NCBI GenBank assembly: GCA_029851385.1
Contig: CP099833.1
Location: forward strand, 1-64,000
Source: Candidatus Shikimatogenerans bostrichidophilus
Lineage (GTDB): Bacteria; Bacteroidota; Bacteroidia; Flavobacteriales; Blattabacteriaceae
Reading direction: 5' to 3'
DNA length: 64,000 nucleotides
Part shown: one piece after another, positions 35,958 to 44,177 of the stretch
How the letters are laid out: each line of letters starts with the position of its first letter
How positions within the stretch are numbered: the first letter of the stretch is position 1
Program-made: the position numbers and the translations under genes
The notes under the pieces: model-generated
What the model saw: only the letters and a program-made list of their open reading frames with translations
Told to the model about the DNA's origin: nothing
Database searches by the model: none

Positions 35958-36569
35958 ATGTCAAGATATATAGGACCAAGAAATAAAATTTCTAGAAAAT
36001 TTGGTATTTTTATTTATGGTAATAAAAAATATTTCCAAAGAAAAAAATATCCACCAGGACAACATGGATTATTAAGAAAAAGAATATCTAAAAAATCTAA
36101 TTATTCAAATCAATTATTAGAAAAACAAAAATTAAAATATTCATATGGTATATTAGAAAAACAATTAAAAAGAATGTTTAATATAGTTAATAAAAAAAAA
36201 GGTATAAAAGGTAATCTATTGTTAGAAATGTGTGAAAGACGATTAGATAATGTAGTATATAGAATAGGGTATGCAATGTCTAGATATTCAGCAAGACAAT
36301 TAGTAACTCATAAACATATATTAGTAAATAATAAAATTATTAATATACCTTCATATCTTATTAATGTAGGAGATATAATAAATTTAAGTATAAAAATGAA
36401 AAAGAATATAAATATTATGAATTCATTAAATATTAATAAAAATAATATTAAAGAATGGATTTTATTTAATAATATAGATATGAGTGCTAAATGTATAAAA
36501 CATCCGACTGTTAAAGATATAAATGAGAAATTTAATACACAATTAATAGTAGAATTATATTCAAAATAA
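35958..36569 (+). CDS. rpsD: 30S ribosomal protein S4
   Basis: Primary 16S rRNA-binding and fidelity protein. The 203-aa length is normal. It shows MSRYIGPRNKISRKFG, KKYPPGQHG, the EMCERRLDNVVYRIGYAMSR helix and the S4 RNA-binding motif (SARQLVTHKHILVNNKIINI). It starts the alpha section with rpoA and rplQ. Confidence 0.98.
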   Translation: MSRYIGPRNKISRKFGIFIYGNKKYFQRKKYPPGQHGLLRKRISKKSNYSNQLLEKQKLKYSYGILEKQLKRMFNIVNKKKGIKGNLLLEMCERRLDNVVYRIGYAMSRYSARQLVTHKHILVNNKIINIPSYLINVGDIINLSIKMKKNINIMNSLNINKNNIKEWILFNNIDMSAKCIKHPTVKDINEKFNTQLIVELYSK

Positions 36570-36573
36570 AATC

Positions 36574-37263
36574 ATGAAATTTAAAATATTAATTTATAAA
36601 AATACCCCGACCTTAGGTATATTTAGAATATATAAAATTAAAAGTGGATTAGGTATTACTATAGGTAATACTTTAAGAAGAATATTGTTATCTTCTTTAT
36701 TTGGATATTCTATAAGTTATTTTAAGATAAAGGGAGTATTACATGAATTTTCTTATATAAAAGGTATAATTGAGGATGTACCAAATATTATATTAAATTT
36801 AAAACAAATAAGATTTAAATTAAAAAAAGGATTTAATGTAGAAAAAGAGAAAGTAGATATAAAAATTATAAATAAAAATAATAAAATATATGCAAAGGAT
36901 TTTCAAAAATTTATTAAAAATTTTTATATAGTTAATAAAGATTTAGTAATATGTAATAAAGATGAATCTAAGATATTTAAAATTAAATTAATAATTGATA
37001 AAGGTATAGGATATATACAATCTGATAAAAAAAAATATATAAAAAATTATATAGCTATTGATTCTATTTATAGTCCTATTAAAAATGTATCTTTCAAAAT
37101 TTTAAAAATTACTAATGATATATATAAAGAGATATTAAATTTAAATATAGTGACAGATAATACTATAAGTCCATTAGAATCATTAATAAAGTCTTCTAAA
37201 ATTTTAATAGATATATTTTCTAATTTTACTTTAAATATTAATTATTTAATTCAAAAAAAATAA
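36574..37263 (+). CDS. rpoA: RNA polymerase alpha subunit, N-terminal domain only
   Basis: Alpha dimerises through its N-terminal domain to nucleate core assembly. GLGITIGNTLRRILLSSLFG and KGVLHEFSYIKGIIEDVPNIILNLK are intact. The domain finishes at the conserved NTISPLESLIKSSKILIDIF near 205-220. The protein ends at 229 aa, whereas the family is about 310-330. The whole C-terminal domain, which contacts UP elements, activators and sigma, is missing. rplQ follows after 9 bases with no CTD-like frame between. Confidence 0.96.
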   Translation: MKFKILIYKNTPTLGIFRIYKIKSGLGITIGNTLRRILLSSLFGYSISYFKIKGVLHEFSYIKGIIEDVPNIILNLKQIRFKLKKGFNVEKEKVDIKIINKNNKIYAKDFQKFIKNFYIVNKDLVICNKDESKIFKIKLIIDKGIGYIQSDKKKYIKNYIAIDSIYSPIKNVSFKILKITNDIYKEILNLNIVTDNTISPLESLIKSSKILIDIFSNFTLNINYLIQKK

Positions 37264-37272
37264 ATAATATAT

Positions 37273-37647
37273 ATGAAACATAATAAAAAAAAAAATCATT
37301 TAAGTAAAAAATATTCACATAGGAATAATATGTTATCTAATATGGCTTGTTCTTTAATTTTACATAAATCTATATATACAACATTATCAAAAGCTAAAGT
37401 ATTAAGACAATATATAGAACCTATATTAAATAAGTTAAAATTTAATAATATTAATTCTAGAAGAACAATTTTTAAAAAATTAAAAAATAAAAAAGTTATT
37501 AATATTTTATTTAATAATATTTTTAAAAGAATAAAAAATAGAAATGGGGGATATGTAAGAATTCTTAAAGCAGGATATAGAAAAGGTGATTCTTCTAAAA
37601 TGTCTATTATACAACTAGTAGATTATTATAAATATGAAGACTTATAG
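37273..37647 (+). CDS. rplQ: 50S ribosomal protein L17
   Basis: Near the exit tunnel. The 124-aa product has NHLSKKYSHRNNMLSNMACSL (matching the family's L-x-R-x-x-x-H-R-x-x-L-x-x-N-x-x-x-x-L), ILHKSIYTTLSKAKVLRQYIEP and GGYVRILKAGYRKGDSSKMSII. It is last of the colinear ribosomal array, ends in TAG and overlaps valS by 14 bases. Confidence 0.97.
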   Translation: MKHNKKKNHLSKKYSHRNNMLSNMACSLILHKSIYTTLSKAKVLRQYIEPILNKLKFNNINSRRTIFKKLKNKKVINILFNNIFKRIKNRNGGYVRILKAGYRKGDSSKMSIIQLVDYYKYEDL

Positions 37648-40216
37648 TTTTAAGAAGTATGATAATTTAATTTATAAAATATGGATATTAAATAAATATT
37701 TTTGTTCAAATATTAATAGTAATAAGAAACCTTATTATTTATTATTACCTCCTCCTAATATAACTGGTGATTTACATATAGGTCATATATTAAATTTTAC
37801 TATTTTAGATATTTATGCTAGGATAAAAAGAATGCAAGGATATAATGTATGTTGGATTCCAGGTACTGATCATGCTTCTATAGCTACGGAAATAAAAATT
37901 AGACAATTATTAAAGAATAAAAATATTAATTATATATCTAATAATAAATTTAAATTAATTTGTTTAAATTGGAGTAAAAGATATAATCAAATTATTAAGG
38001 ATCAACTAAAAAGAATAGGATGTTCTTGTGACTGGCATAGATTTAAATTTACTATGGATAAAAATCATAATAAATCTGTAAAAAAGATTTTTATTAAATT
38101 ATATAAAAAAGGATTAATATATAAAAGTAAAAAAATAGTTAATTGGGATGTACAGGCTAAAACTACTATATCTGATGAAGAAGTTACTTATAAAAAAAAA
38201 AATAATTATTTATATTATATTAAATATTTTACCTTAGATAAAAAAAAATATTTAACTATAGCAACGACTAGACCAGAAACAATATTCGGTGATAGTGCAA
38301 TATGTATAAATCCTAATGATAGTAGGTATAAAGAATTTATTAATAAAAAGGTAGTAGTACCTATTGTAGGTAGAGTTATACCTATTATAACGGATAAATT
38401 AGTAGATATGAATATAGGTAGTGGATGTTTAAAAATTACTCCTGCACATAGTAGAAAAGATTTTGATATATATATAAAACATAAAGATAAAATTAAAATT
38501 ATAGATGTTTTTAATGAAGATGGTACATTAAATAAAGTTTGTAAAAGGTATAAAAATTTAGATAGATTTTTATTTAGAAAAATAATAATAAAAAAATTAA
38601 AAAAATTAGGATATATAATAAATATTAAAAAAAAAATAAGTAATATCGCTTATTCAGAAAGAACTAGTACTATTATAGAAAAGAAAATATCTTTACAATG
38701 GTATTTAAAAATGAAAATTTTTAAGCTAAAGGCTTTAAAATTAATAAAAAAAATTAATATTCTACCACTAAAAAAATATAGTGTTTTATTATATAAATGG
38801 ATAAATATTTTAAAAGATTGGAATATATCTAGACAATTAGTATGGGGACATAGAATACCGATATACTACTATAAAAATTATACGATACCAGCTTATTCAT
38901 TTAAACAAGTAATTAAAATATTAAAAAAAAAATTAAAAATATTAAATATAAAAAAAAATCAAATTCATAAAGATAATAATGTTTTAGATACTTGGTTTTC
39001 ATCATGGATTCTACCTATATCTGCATTAAATGGTATAAATATAAATAATAATAAAGATTTAAAATATTATTATCCAATAAATTTATTAGTGACAGGATAT
39101 GATATTTTATTTTTTTGGGTGTTAAGAATGATAATGTTTAGTACTTTTTATATAAAAAAAATACCATTTAAAGAAATTTATTTTACTGGAATAATAAGAG
39201 ATGAAAATAATAAAAAATTATCTAAATCATTGGGAAATTATAAAAATCTATATCTATTATTAAATAAATATGGGGCAGATGTATTAAGAGTATCAGTTTT
39301 AGATAATAATCATATTCACGATTTTGTTATAAATGATAAAAAATATATAACTAGTAGAAATTTTGTAAATAAAGTTTGGAATTCTTATATATTAATAAAT
39401 AAAATTTATAATAAAAAGGGTATTAACAATAAATATAAAATATCTTTAATAATTATTAAATGGTTTAAAAATATTTTGAATATTTATATAAAAAGAATAA
39501 ATTTACTATTAAAAAAAAAAAATATATATTACTCGTTTATATTAATAAAAAAATTATTTAAAAAAGAATTCTGTTCAAAATTTTTAGAATATATTAAAAT
39601 TATAAATATTAATATATTAATTAAAAAAAAAATAATAAATATATATAATACTTTATTAAAATTACTACATCCTTATATACCGTTTATAACTGAATATATA
39701 TGGATAAAATTAAAGAATGAATCTAATATTACCATATCTATTTGGCCTAAAACTAATATAATTAATAATAATAAAAAAATTAATTATACATTTGATTTTA
39801 TATTATTTATAAGAAAAATTAATTTTAAAAAAAAAAATAATTATATTTATATAAATAATAAATATAAAAAACAAATTATTAAAAATATATATTTAAAATT
39901 ATTATATAATTTGTCTAATGTTAAAAAAATATATTTTTATTCAAAATTAGAAATAATTAAAAAAGAATATAAGATATATATATATAAACGATATAAACTT
40001 TATATCCTTTATAGGGATATAATAGATAGTCTTGATAAAAATATAATAAAGAATAAAATAATATTTTATAGTAAATATTTGTTAAATATAAAAAAAAAAT
40101 TAAATAATAAAAATTTTTTATATAATGCACCTTCAAATATAATTAAAATAGAAAAAAAGAAAAAGAATGATATATTAAAAAAAATTTTACTATTAAAAAA
40201 AAAATATTTAATTTAA
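37634..40216 (+). CDS. valS: Valyl-tRNA synthetase
   Basis: Class I synthetase that charges tRNA-Val and edits Thr-tRNA-Val. The 860-aa length is near normal. It shows PPPNITGDLHIGHILN (HIGH), GTDHASIATE, the editing motifs ATTRPETIFGDSA and CLKITPAHSRKDFD, and KKLSKSLGN (KMSKS). A C-terminal coiled coil with NAPSNIIKIEKKK is present. In the editing pocket the usual PAHD reads PAHS, while the second Asp is kept. It overlaps rplQ upstream and convergent rbfA by 9 bases. Confidence 0.97.
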   Translation: MKTYSFKKYDNLIYKIWILNKYFCSNINSNKKPYYLLLPPPNITGDLHIGHILNFTILDIYARIKRMQGYNVCWIPGTDHASIATEIKIRQLLKNKNINYISNNKFKLICLNWSKRYNQIIKDQLKRIGCSCDWHRFKFTMDKNHNKSVKKIFIKLYKKGLIYKSKKIVNWDVQAKTTISDEEVTYKKKNNYLYYIKYFTLDKKKYLTIATTRPETIFGDSAICINPNDSRYKEFINKKVVVPIVGRVIPIITDKLVDMNIGSGCLKITPAHSRKDFDIYIKHKDKIKIIDVFNEDGTLNKVCKRYKNLDRFLFRKIIIKKLKKLGYIINIKKKISNIAYSERTSTIIEKKISLQWYLKMKIFKLKALKLIKKINILPLKKYSVLLYKWINILKDWNISRQLVWGHRIPIYYYKNYTIPAYSFKQVIKILKKKLKILNIKKNQIHKDNNVLDTWFSSWILPISALNGININNNKDLKYYYPINLLVTGYDILFFWVLRMIMFSTFYIKKIPFKEIYFTGIIRDENNKKLSKSLGNYKNLYLLLNKYGADVLRVSVLDNNHIHDFVINDKKYITSRNFVNKVWNSYILINKIYNKKGINNKYKISLIIIKWFKNILNIYIKRINLLLKKKNIYYSFILIKKLFKKEFCSKFLEYIKIININILIKKKIINIYNTLLKLLHPYIPFITEYIWIKLKNESNITISIWPKTNIINNNKKINYTFDFILFIRKINFKKKNNYIYINNKYKKQIIKNIYLKLLYNLSNVKKIYFYSKLEIIKKEYKIYIYKRYKLYILYRDIIDSLDKNIIKNKIIFYSKYLLNIKKKLNNKNFLYNAPSNIIKIEKKKKNDILKKILLLKKKYLI

Positions 40217-40540
40217 ATTATAAAAATTAATATAATCTAATATATTATTATTTGATAAATAAAAATTAAATTCAGGAATTTTAAATTTATTTTTTAAAAA
40301 TATTGACAATTTTTTTTTATAATATTTTTTATTCTTTTTTAAATAATTTATTATATAATTATTATATTTAGGTGGATATATTGTAATATATATTTTTGAA
40401 TAATTTAATATTTTATTAATATATACATAAATAACAGTAATTAAAATATTTTTTAAAACCTTTTTTTTTTCTAAAATAAATAATTTATTAAAATAATTAT
40501 TAATTAAATTAGAAAATTTTTTTTGCTTAAATGTTTCCAT
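40208..40540 (-). CDS. rbfA: Ribosome-binding factor A
   Basis: KH-fold factor for late 30S maturation. From the Met at 40540 the 110-aa product begins METFKQKKFSNLINNYFNKLF, the Bacteroidota-type RbfA start. It continues ILITVIYVYINKILNYSKIYI (matching the V-T-x-V-x-x-S-x-D-L-x-x-A-x-V-Y strand) and IPEFNFYLSNNNILDYI (matching the I-P-E-L-x-F-x-x-D-D-S). I reject an upstream Met at 40564 because similarity begins at MET. The Asp pair of the last motif is lost. Confidence 0.78.
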   Translation of the reverse strand: METFKQKKFSNLINNYFNKLFILEKKKVLKNILITVIYVYINKILNYSKIYITIYPPKYNNYIINYLKKNKKYYKKKLSIFLKNKFKIPEFNFYLSNNNILDYINFYNLN

Positions 40541-40607
40541 TATTTTTATTTTATTTCTAATCATATTATTATTTATTTCAATACTATATAATAAAAAACT
40601 TTAAAAT

Positions 40608-41090
40608 ATGAATAAAATTAAAAAGATAAATTTTAAAAAAAATATAAATAAATATAAAAAAAATAATTTAATATTAAAAAAAAAAAATATTTTGTTAAAA
40701 GATAAATTTATTAGAACTTTAGCAGAATTTGATAATTATAAAAAAAGAAATGAAAAGGAAAAAAAAGATTTGTTTAAAATAAATACTGGAAATTTAATTA
40801 AAACTATATTACCAGTATTAGATGATTTTAATAGATTTATAAAAGAAGAAAAAATTAAAGATAATAAAGGTATTTATTTAATTTTTTTAAAATTTAAAAA
40901 AATTTTAAAAGATTTTGGGTTAAATAAAATAAGAGTAAATGTAGGAGATGATTTTAATCCAGATTATCATTATGCAATTTCACAGGTTGAAAAAGATAAT
41001 ATGACTAATAAAATAGTAGATATACTAGAAGATGGATATTATGTATATGATAATATTATACGTTGTACTAAAGTAATAGTAGGTAAATAA
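40608..41090 (+). CDS. grpE: Nucleotide exchange factor GrpE
   Basis: Stimulates ADP release from DnaK. The 160-aa product has an N-terminal Lys/Asn-rich coiled coil, then RTLAEFDNYKKRNEKEKKD, the GrpE hallmark. LIKTILPVLDDFNRF, the FNPDYHYAISQVE region and the C-terminal ILEDGYYVYDNIIRCTKVIVGK complete the match. It carries a run of 12 A at 40676-40687. dnaJ follows; dnaK must be elsewhere. Confidence 0.96.
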   Translation: MNKIKKINFKKNINKYKKNNLILKKKNILLKDKFIRTLAEFDNYKKRNEKEKKDLFKINTGNLIKTILPVLDDFNRFIKEEKIKDNKGIYLIFLKFKKILKDFGLNKIRVNVGDDFNPDYHYAISQVEKDNMTNKIVDILEDGYYVYDNIIRCTKVIVGK

Positions 41091-41117
41091 ATTAATAATA
41101 AATTTAAAATAATTAAT

Positions 41118-42161
41118 ATGAAAGATTTTTATGATATATTAGGAGTAGGTAGAGATGCCACTATAAATGATATAAAAAAAGCATATAGAAAATTAGCTAT
41201 AAAATATCATCCTGATAAAAATCCGAAAAATAAAAAAGAAGCAGAAAAAAAATTTAAAGAAGCAACTGAAGCATATAGTATATTGAGTGATAAAAATAAA
41301 AGAAGAGAATATGATCAATACGGTCAGACTTCATCTGATGGATCATCTATGAATTTTGATGATATATTTAATAACTTAGGTGATATATTCAGTGATGGAT
41401 TTGATAGTTTTACTGACTTTGGATTAAATTCAAACAAGAAAGATATAAGAAATAGAGGCACTAATTTAAAGGTTAAAGTTAAAGTTAATTTAGAAGATAT
41501 ATATTATGGTAATAATAAAACTATAAAAATAAAAAAGATGAAATTAGCGCCAAATATTAAGTTTAGAACTTGTTTTAATTGTAATGGTACTGGGGTAATT
41601 ACTAAAATTACGAATACATTTATAGGAAGAATGCAAACTACTAGTACATGTAATAATTGTAAGGGTAGAGGTAAGATAATTAATAGCAAGCCAAAAAATG
41701 CTAATATTGATGGTTTTATAGAAACTATAGAATATTTAAAATTACAAATTCCAATAGGTATCAATGATGGAGAAATGTTAAAATTATTAAGAAAAGGTAA
41801 TGATGCTCCTTATGGAGGTCGTCCAGGTGATTTAATAATAATTTTTAATGTATTACCTAATAAAAAATTTAAACGTAAAAAACAAAATTTATATTATAAA
41901 TTATACTTAACTATACCAGAAGCTATATTAGGATGTAAAAAAAGTATTGATACTTTAACTGGGAAAATTAAAATAAGTATATCAAAGGGAACACAATCTG
42001 ATAAAAAAATTGTATTAAAAAATAAAGGATTACCATATAGAAATGGATATAGTTATGGAGATTTAATAGTAACTACTCGTGTATGGATACCTAAAATTAT
42101 AAATAATGATTTAAAAAATTTTTTTAAAAAAAATAAAAATAATAAATTATTTTATAAATAG
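41118..42161 (+). CDS. dnaJ: Chaperone DnaJ with one zinc centre
   Basis: Co-chaperone that stimulates DnaK. The 347-aa product has the J domain with YHPDKNPKN (HPD intact), a short G/F-type linker around 70-115 and two CxxCxGxG motifs ([16 protein letters not shown]). C-terminal beta domains with GDLIIIFNV follow. A usual DnaJ has four zinc motifs and about 375 aa. Motifs 1 and 4, which form zinc centre I, are missing, while 2 and 3 (centre II) are kept. It ends in TAG. Confidence 0.96.
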   Translation: MKDFYDILGVGRDATINDIKKAYRKLAIKYHPDKNPKNKKEAEKKFKEATEAYSILSDKNKRREYDQYGQTSSDGSSMNFDDIFNNLGDIFSDGFDSFTDFGLNSNKKDIRNRGTNLKVKVKVNLEDIYYGNNKTIKIKKMKLAPNIKFRTCFNCNGTGVITKITNTFIGRMQTTSTCNNCKGRGKIINSKPKNANIDGFIETIEYLKLQIPIGINDGEMLKLLRKGNDAPYGGRPGDLIIIFNVLPNKKFKRKKQNLYYKLYLTIPEAILGCKKSIDTLTGKIKISISKGTQSDKKIVLKNKGLPYRNGYSYGDLIVTTRVWIPKIINNDLKNFFKKNKNNKLFYK

Positions 42162-42173
42162 ATATAATAAATT

Positions 42174-43247
42174 ATGACTAAGAGAGTAGCAGTAGCATTA
42201 TCGGGTGGTGTAGATTCTAGTGTAACGGCATATTTATTAAAAAAACAAGGATATTATGTAATAGGACTTTATATGTATAATTGGGAAAAAAATGAATGTA
42301 TACATAATGATATAAGAGATGCTATGTTAATTTCTAATAAATTAAAAATACCTTTTTATGTTTTAGATTTTAGAAAAGAATATAAAAATACAGTAATTAA
42401 ATATATGATAAATGGATATAGAAAAGGAATTACTCCAAATCCTGATATTATATGTAATAAGAAAATAAAGTTTGGGTATTTTTTAAAAACAGCTTTAAAA
42501 TTAAATATAGATTATATAGCTACTGGTCATTATGCAATAAAAAAAAAGAATAAATATAATAATTATTCTTTACTTTCAGGTATAGATAATTATAAAGATC
42601 AATCTTATTTCTTATGTAGAATTAATCAATATCAATTATCAAAATCATTATTTCCACTAGGTTATTATACAAAAAGTAAAGTTAGAGATATAGCATTAAA
42701 ATTAAATTTTTATAATGCTAAGAAAAAAGATTCTCAAGGATTATGTTTTTTAGGTAAAATAAATTTAATAAAATTTTTAGAAAAAGAAATTCCTAATAAA
42801 AAAGGGGATATAATATATGTAAAATTAAATAATAAAAAAAATAAAATAGGTCAACATAAAGGAGCATATTACTATACTATAGGACAAAGAAAATACCTTA
42901 ATATAAGTGGTCAAAAATATAAATTATATATTTTTAAAAAAAATATAAAAAATAATATTTTATATGTAGCTAGAAAAAGTTATAAATATTTATATAAGAA
43001 AAAAATATTTATTAAAAAAGAAACAATACATTGGATACGAAATTTATTGAAAAATGAAAAAAATAATTATAAATTAAAAATTAAATGTAAAATTAGATAT
43101 AATGTACATAAGGAGAAAGCTATATTAATTAAAAAAAAAATGGGAGTATTAGTAAAATTTTATAATCGTCAATTTGCTATTACTCCAGGACAATTTATAG
43201 TATGGTATTATAAAGAAGAATTAATAGGTTCAGGTATAATAAATTAA
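42174..43247 (+). CDS. mnmA: tRNA 2-thiouridylase MnmA
   Basis: Thiolates U34 of Lys, Glu and Gln tRNAs using sulfur passed from a cysteine desulfurase. The 357-aa length is normal. It shows the PP-loop ALSGGVDSSVTAYLL, the catalytic Cys region NPDIICNKKIKFG, ATGHYA, DQSYFL and the second Cys in DSQGLCFLG. SufS in this window is the probable sulfur source (inference). Confidence 0.96.
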   Translation: MTKRVAVALSGGVDSSVTAYLLKKQGYYVIGLYMYNWEKNECIHNDIRDAMLISNKLKIPFYVLDFRKEYKNTVIKYMINGYRKGITPNPDIICNKKIKFGYFLKTALKLNIDYIATGHYAIKKKNKYNNYSLLSGIDNYKDQSYFLCRINQYQLSKSLFPLGYYTKSKVRDIALKLNFYNAKKKDSQGLCFLGKINLIKFLEKEIPNKKGDIIYVKLNNKKNKIGQHKGAYYYTIGQRKYLNISGQKYKLYIFKKNIKNNILYVARKSYKYLYKKKIFIKKETIHWIRNLLKNEKNNYKLKIKCKIRYNVHKEKAILIKKKMGVLVKFYNRQFAITPGQFIVWYYKEELIGSGIIN

Positions 43248-43286
43248 TTATATATAACCTTTTAAAAAAAATAAAATGTTATTATA

Positions 43287-44177
43287 ATGATAAGTATTAA
43301 AAAAACTTATAATATATTATTAAATAAAATTAAATATATATATAGCACTTATGAAATAAATAAAATTTATATAATTTTATTAACTTATATTTTAAAGTGT
43401 AATATAAATAAATTATATTTTTATATATTAAATAGTAAAAGACTAGATAATAAAGAATATTTTATATTTTTATTTCTTTTAAATAGAATAAAAAATAGAT
43501 ATCCAATACAATATATAATAGGATACACATATTTTAATGGTATAAAAATATTATTAAATAATAATATTTTTATACCTAGACAGGAGACTGAGGAAATGGT
43601 AAATATTATCTATAAAGAAAATAAAAATAAAAAAAAATTAAAAATTTTAGATATAGGTACAGGAAGTGGATGTATATCAATATTTTTAAGAAAAAAAAAT
43701 AAAAATATTAGTAATTATTGTTTAGACTACACAAATAATATTTTATCAATAAGTAAGAAAAATTTTTTTTTAAATAAAATAAAAAAAAAAATAAAATTTT
43801 TAAAATTTAATTTATTAAATTCTTCAAATAAATATAAAATTTTATTTAAATCATTACCAAAATTTGATATAATTATAAGTAATCCTCCTTATATATCTTA
43901 TTATAATTATTATAAATATATTAATAGTAATATATTTTATGAACCTTATAAATCAATTTTTGTTCAAAATGATGATATACTTTATTATTATAAAAAAATT
44001 ATTAATAATTTTTTAAATTATAAATTAAAAAAAAAAGGTATTATATATTTTGAAATTTCTAATTATATTAAACATAAAATTGATTTATATTTTAAAAAAA
44101 AATATAAAAATTTAATTATAAAATTTATCAAAGATTTTAATAATAATTATAGAATTTTAAAAATTATAAAAAAATAA
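43287..44177 (+). CDS. prmC: Release factor glutamine methyltransferase PrmC/HemK
   Basis: Methylates the GGQ glutamine of RF1 and RF2. The 296-aa product has PIQYIIGYTYFNG, IPRQETEEMV, the SAM motif ILDIGTGSGCISIFL and the NPPY motif IIISNPPYISYYNYY. Length is near the usual 280-290. Its substrates in this window are prfA (GGQ intact) and prfB (GGQ intact, codon loop lost). It abuts ligA with no gap. Confidence 0.95.
   Translation: MISIKKTYNILLNKIKYIYSTYEINKIYIILLTYILKCNINKLYFYILNSKRLDNKEYFIFLFLLNRIKNRYPIQYIIGYTYFNGIKILLNNNIFIPRQETEEMVNIIYKENKNKKKLKILDIGTGSGCISIFLRKKNKNISNYCLDYTNNILSISKKNFFLNKIKKKIKFLKFNLLNSSNKYKILFKSLPKFDIIISNPPYISYYNYYKYINSNIFYEPYKSIFVQNDDILYYYKKIINNFLNYKLKKKGIIYFEISNYIKHKIDLYFKKKYKNLIIKFIKDFNNNYRILKIIKK

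Noticed and set aside
40000-40030. Small inverted repeat (ATATCC...GGATAT) as terminator or operator
   Set aside because: It lies inside the valS coding frame, is short, and such palindromes are expected in AT-rich DNA.
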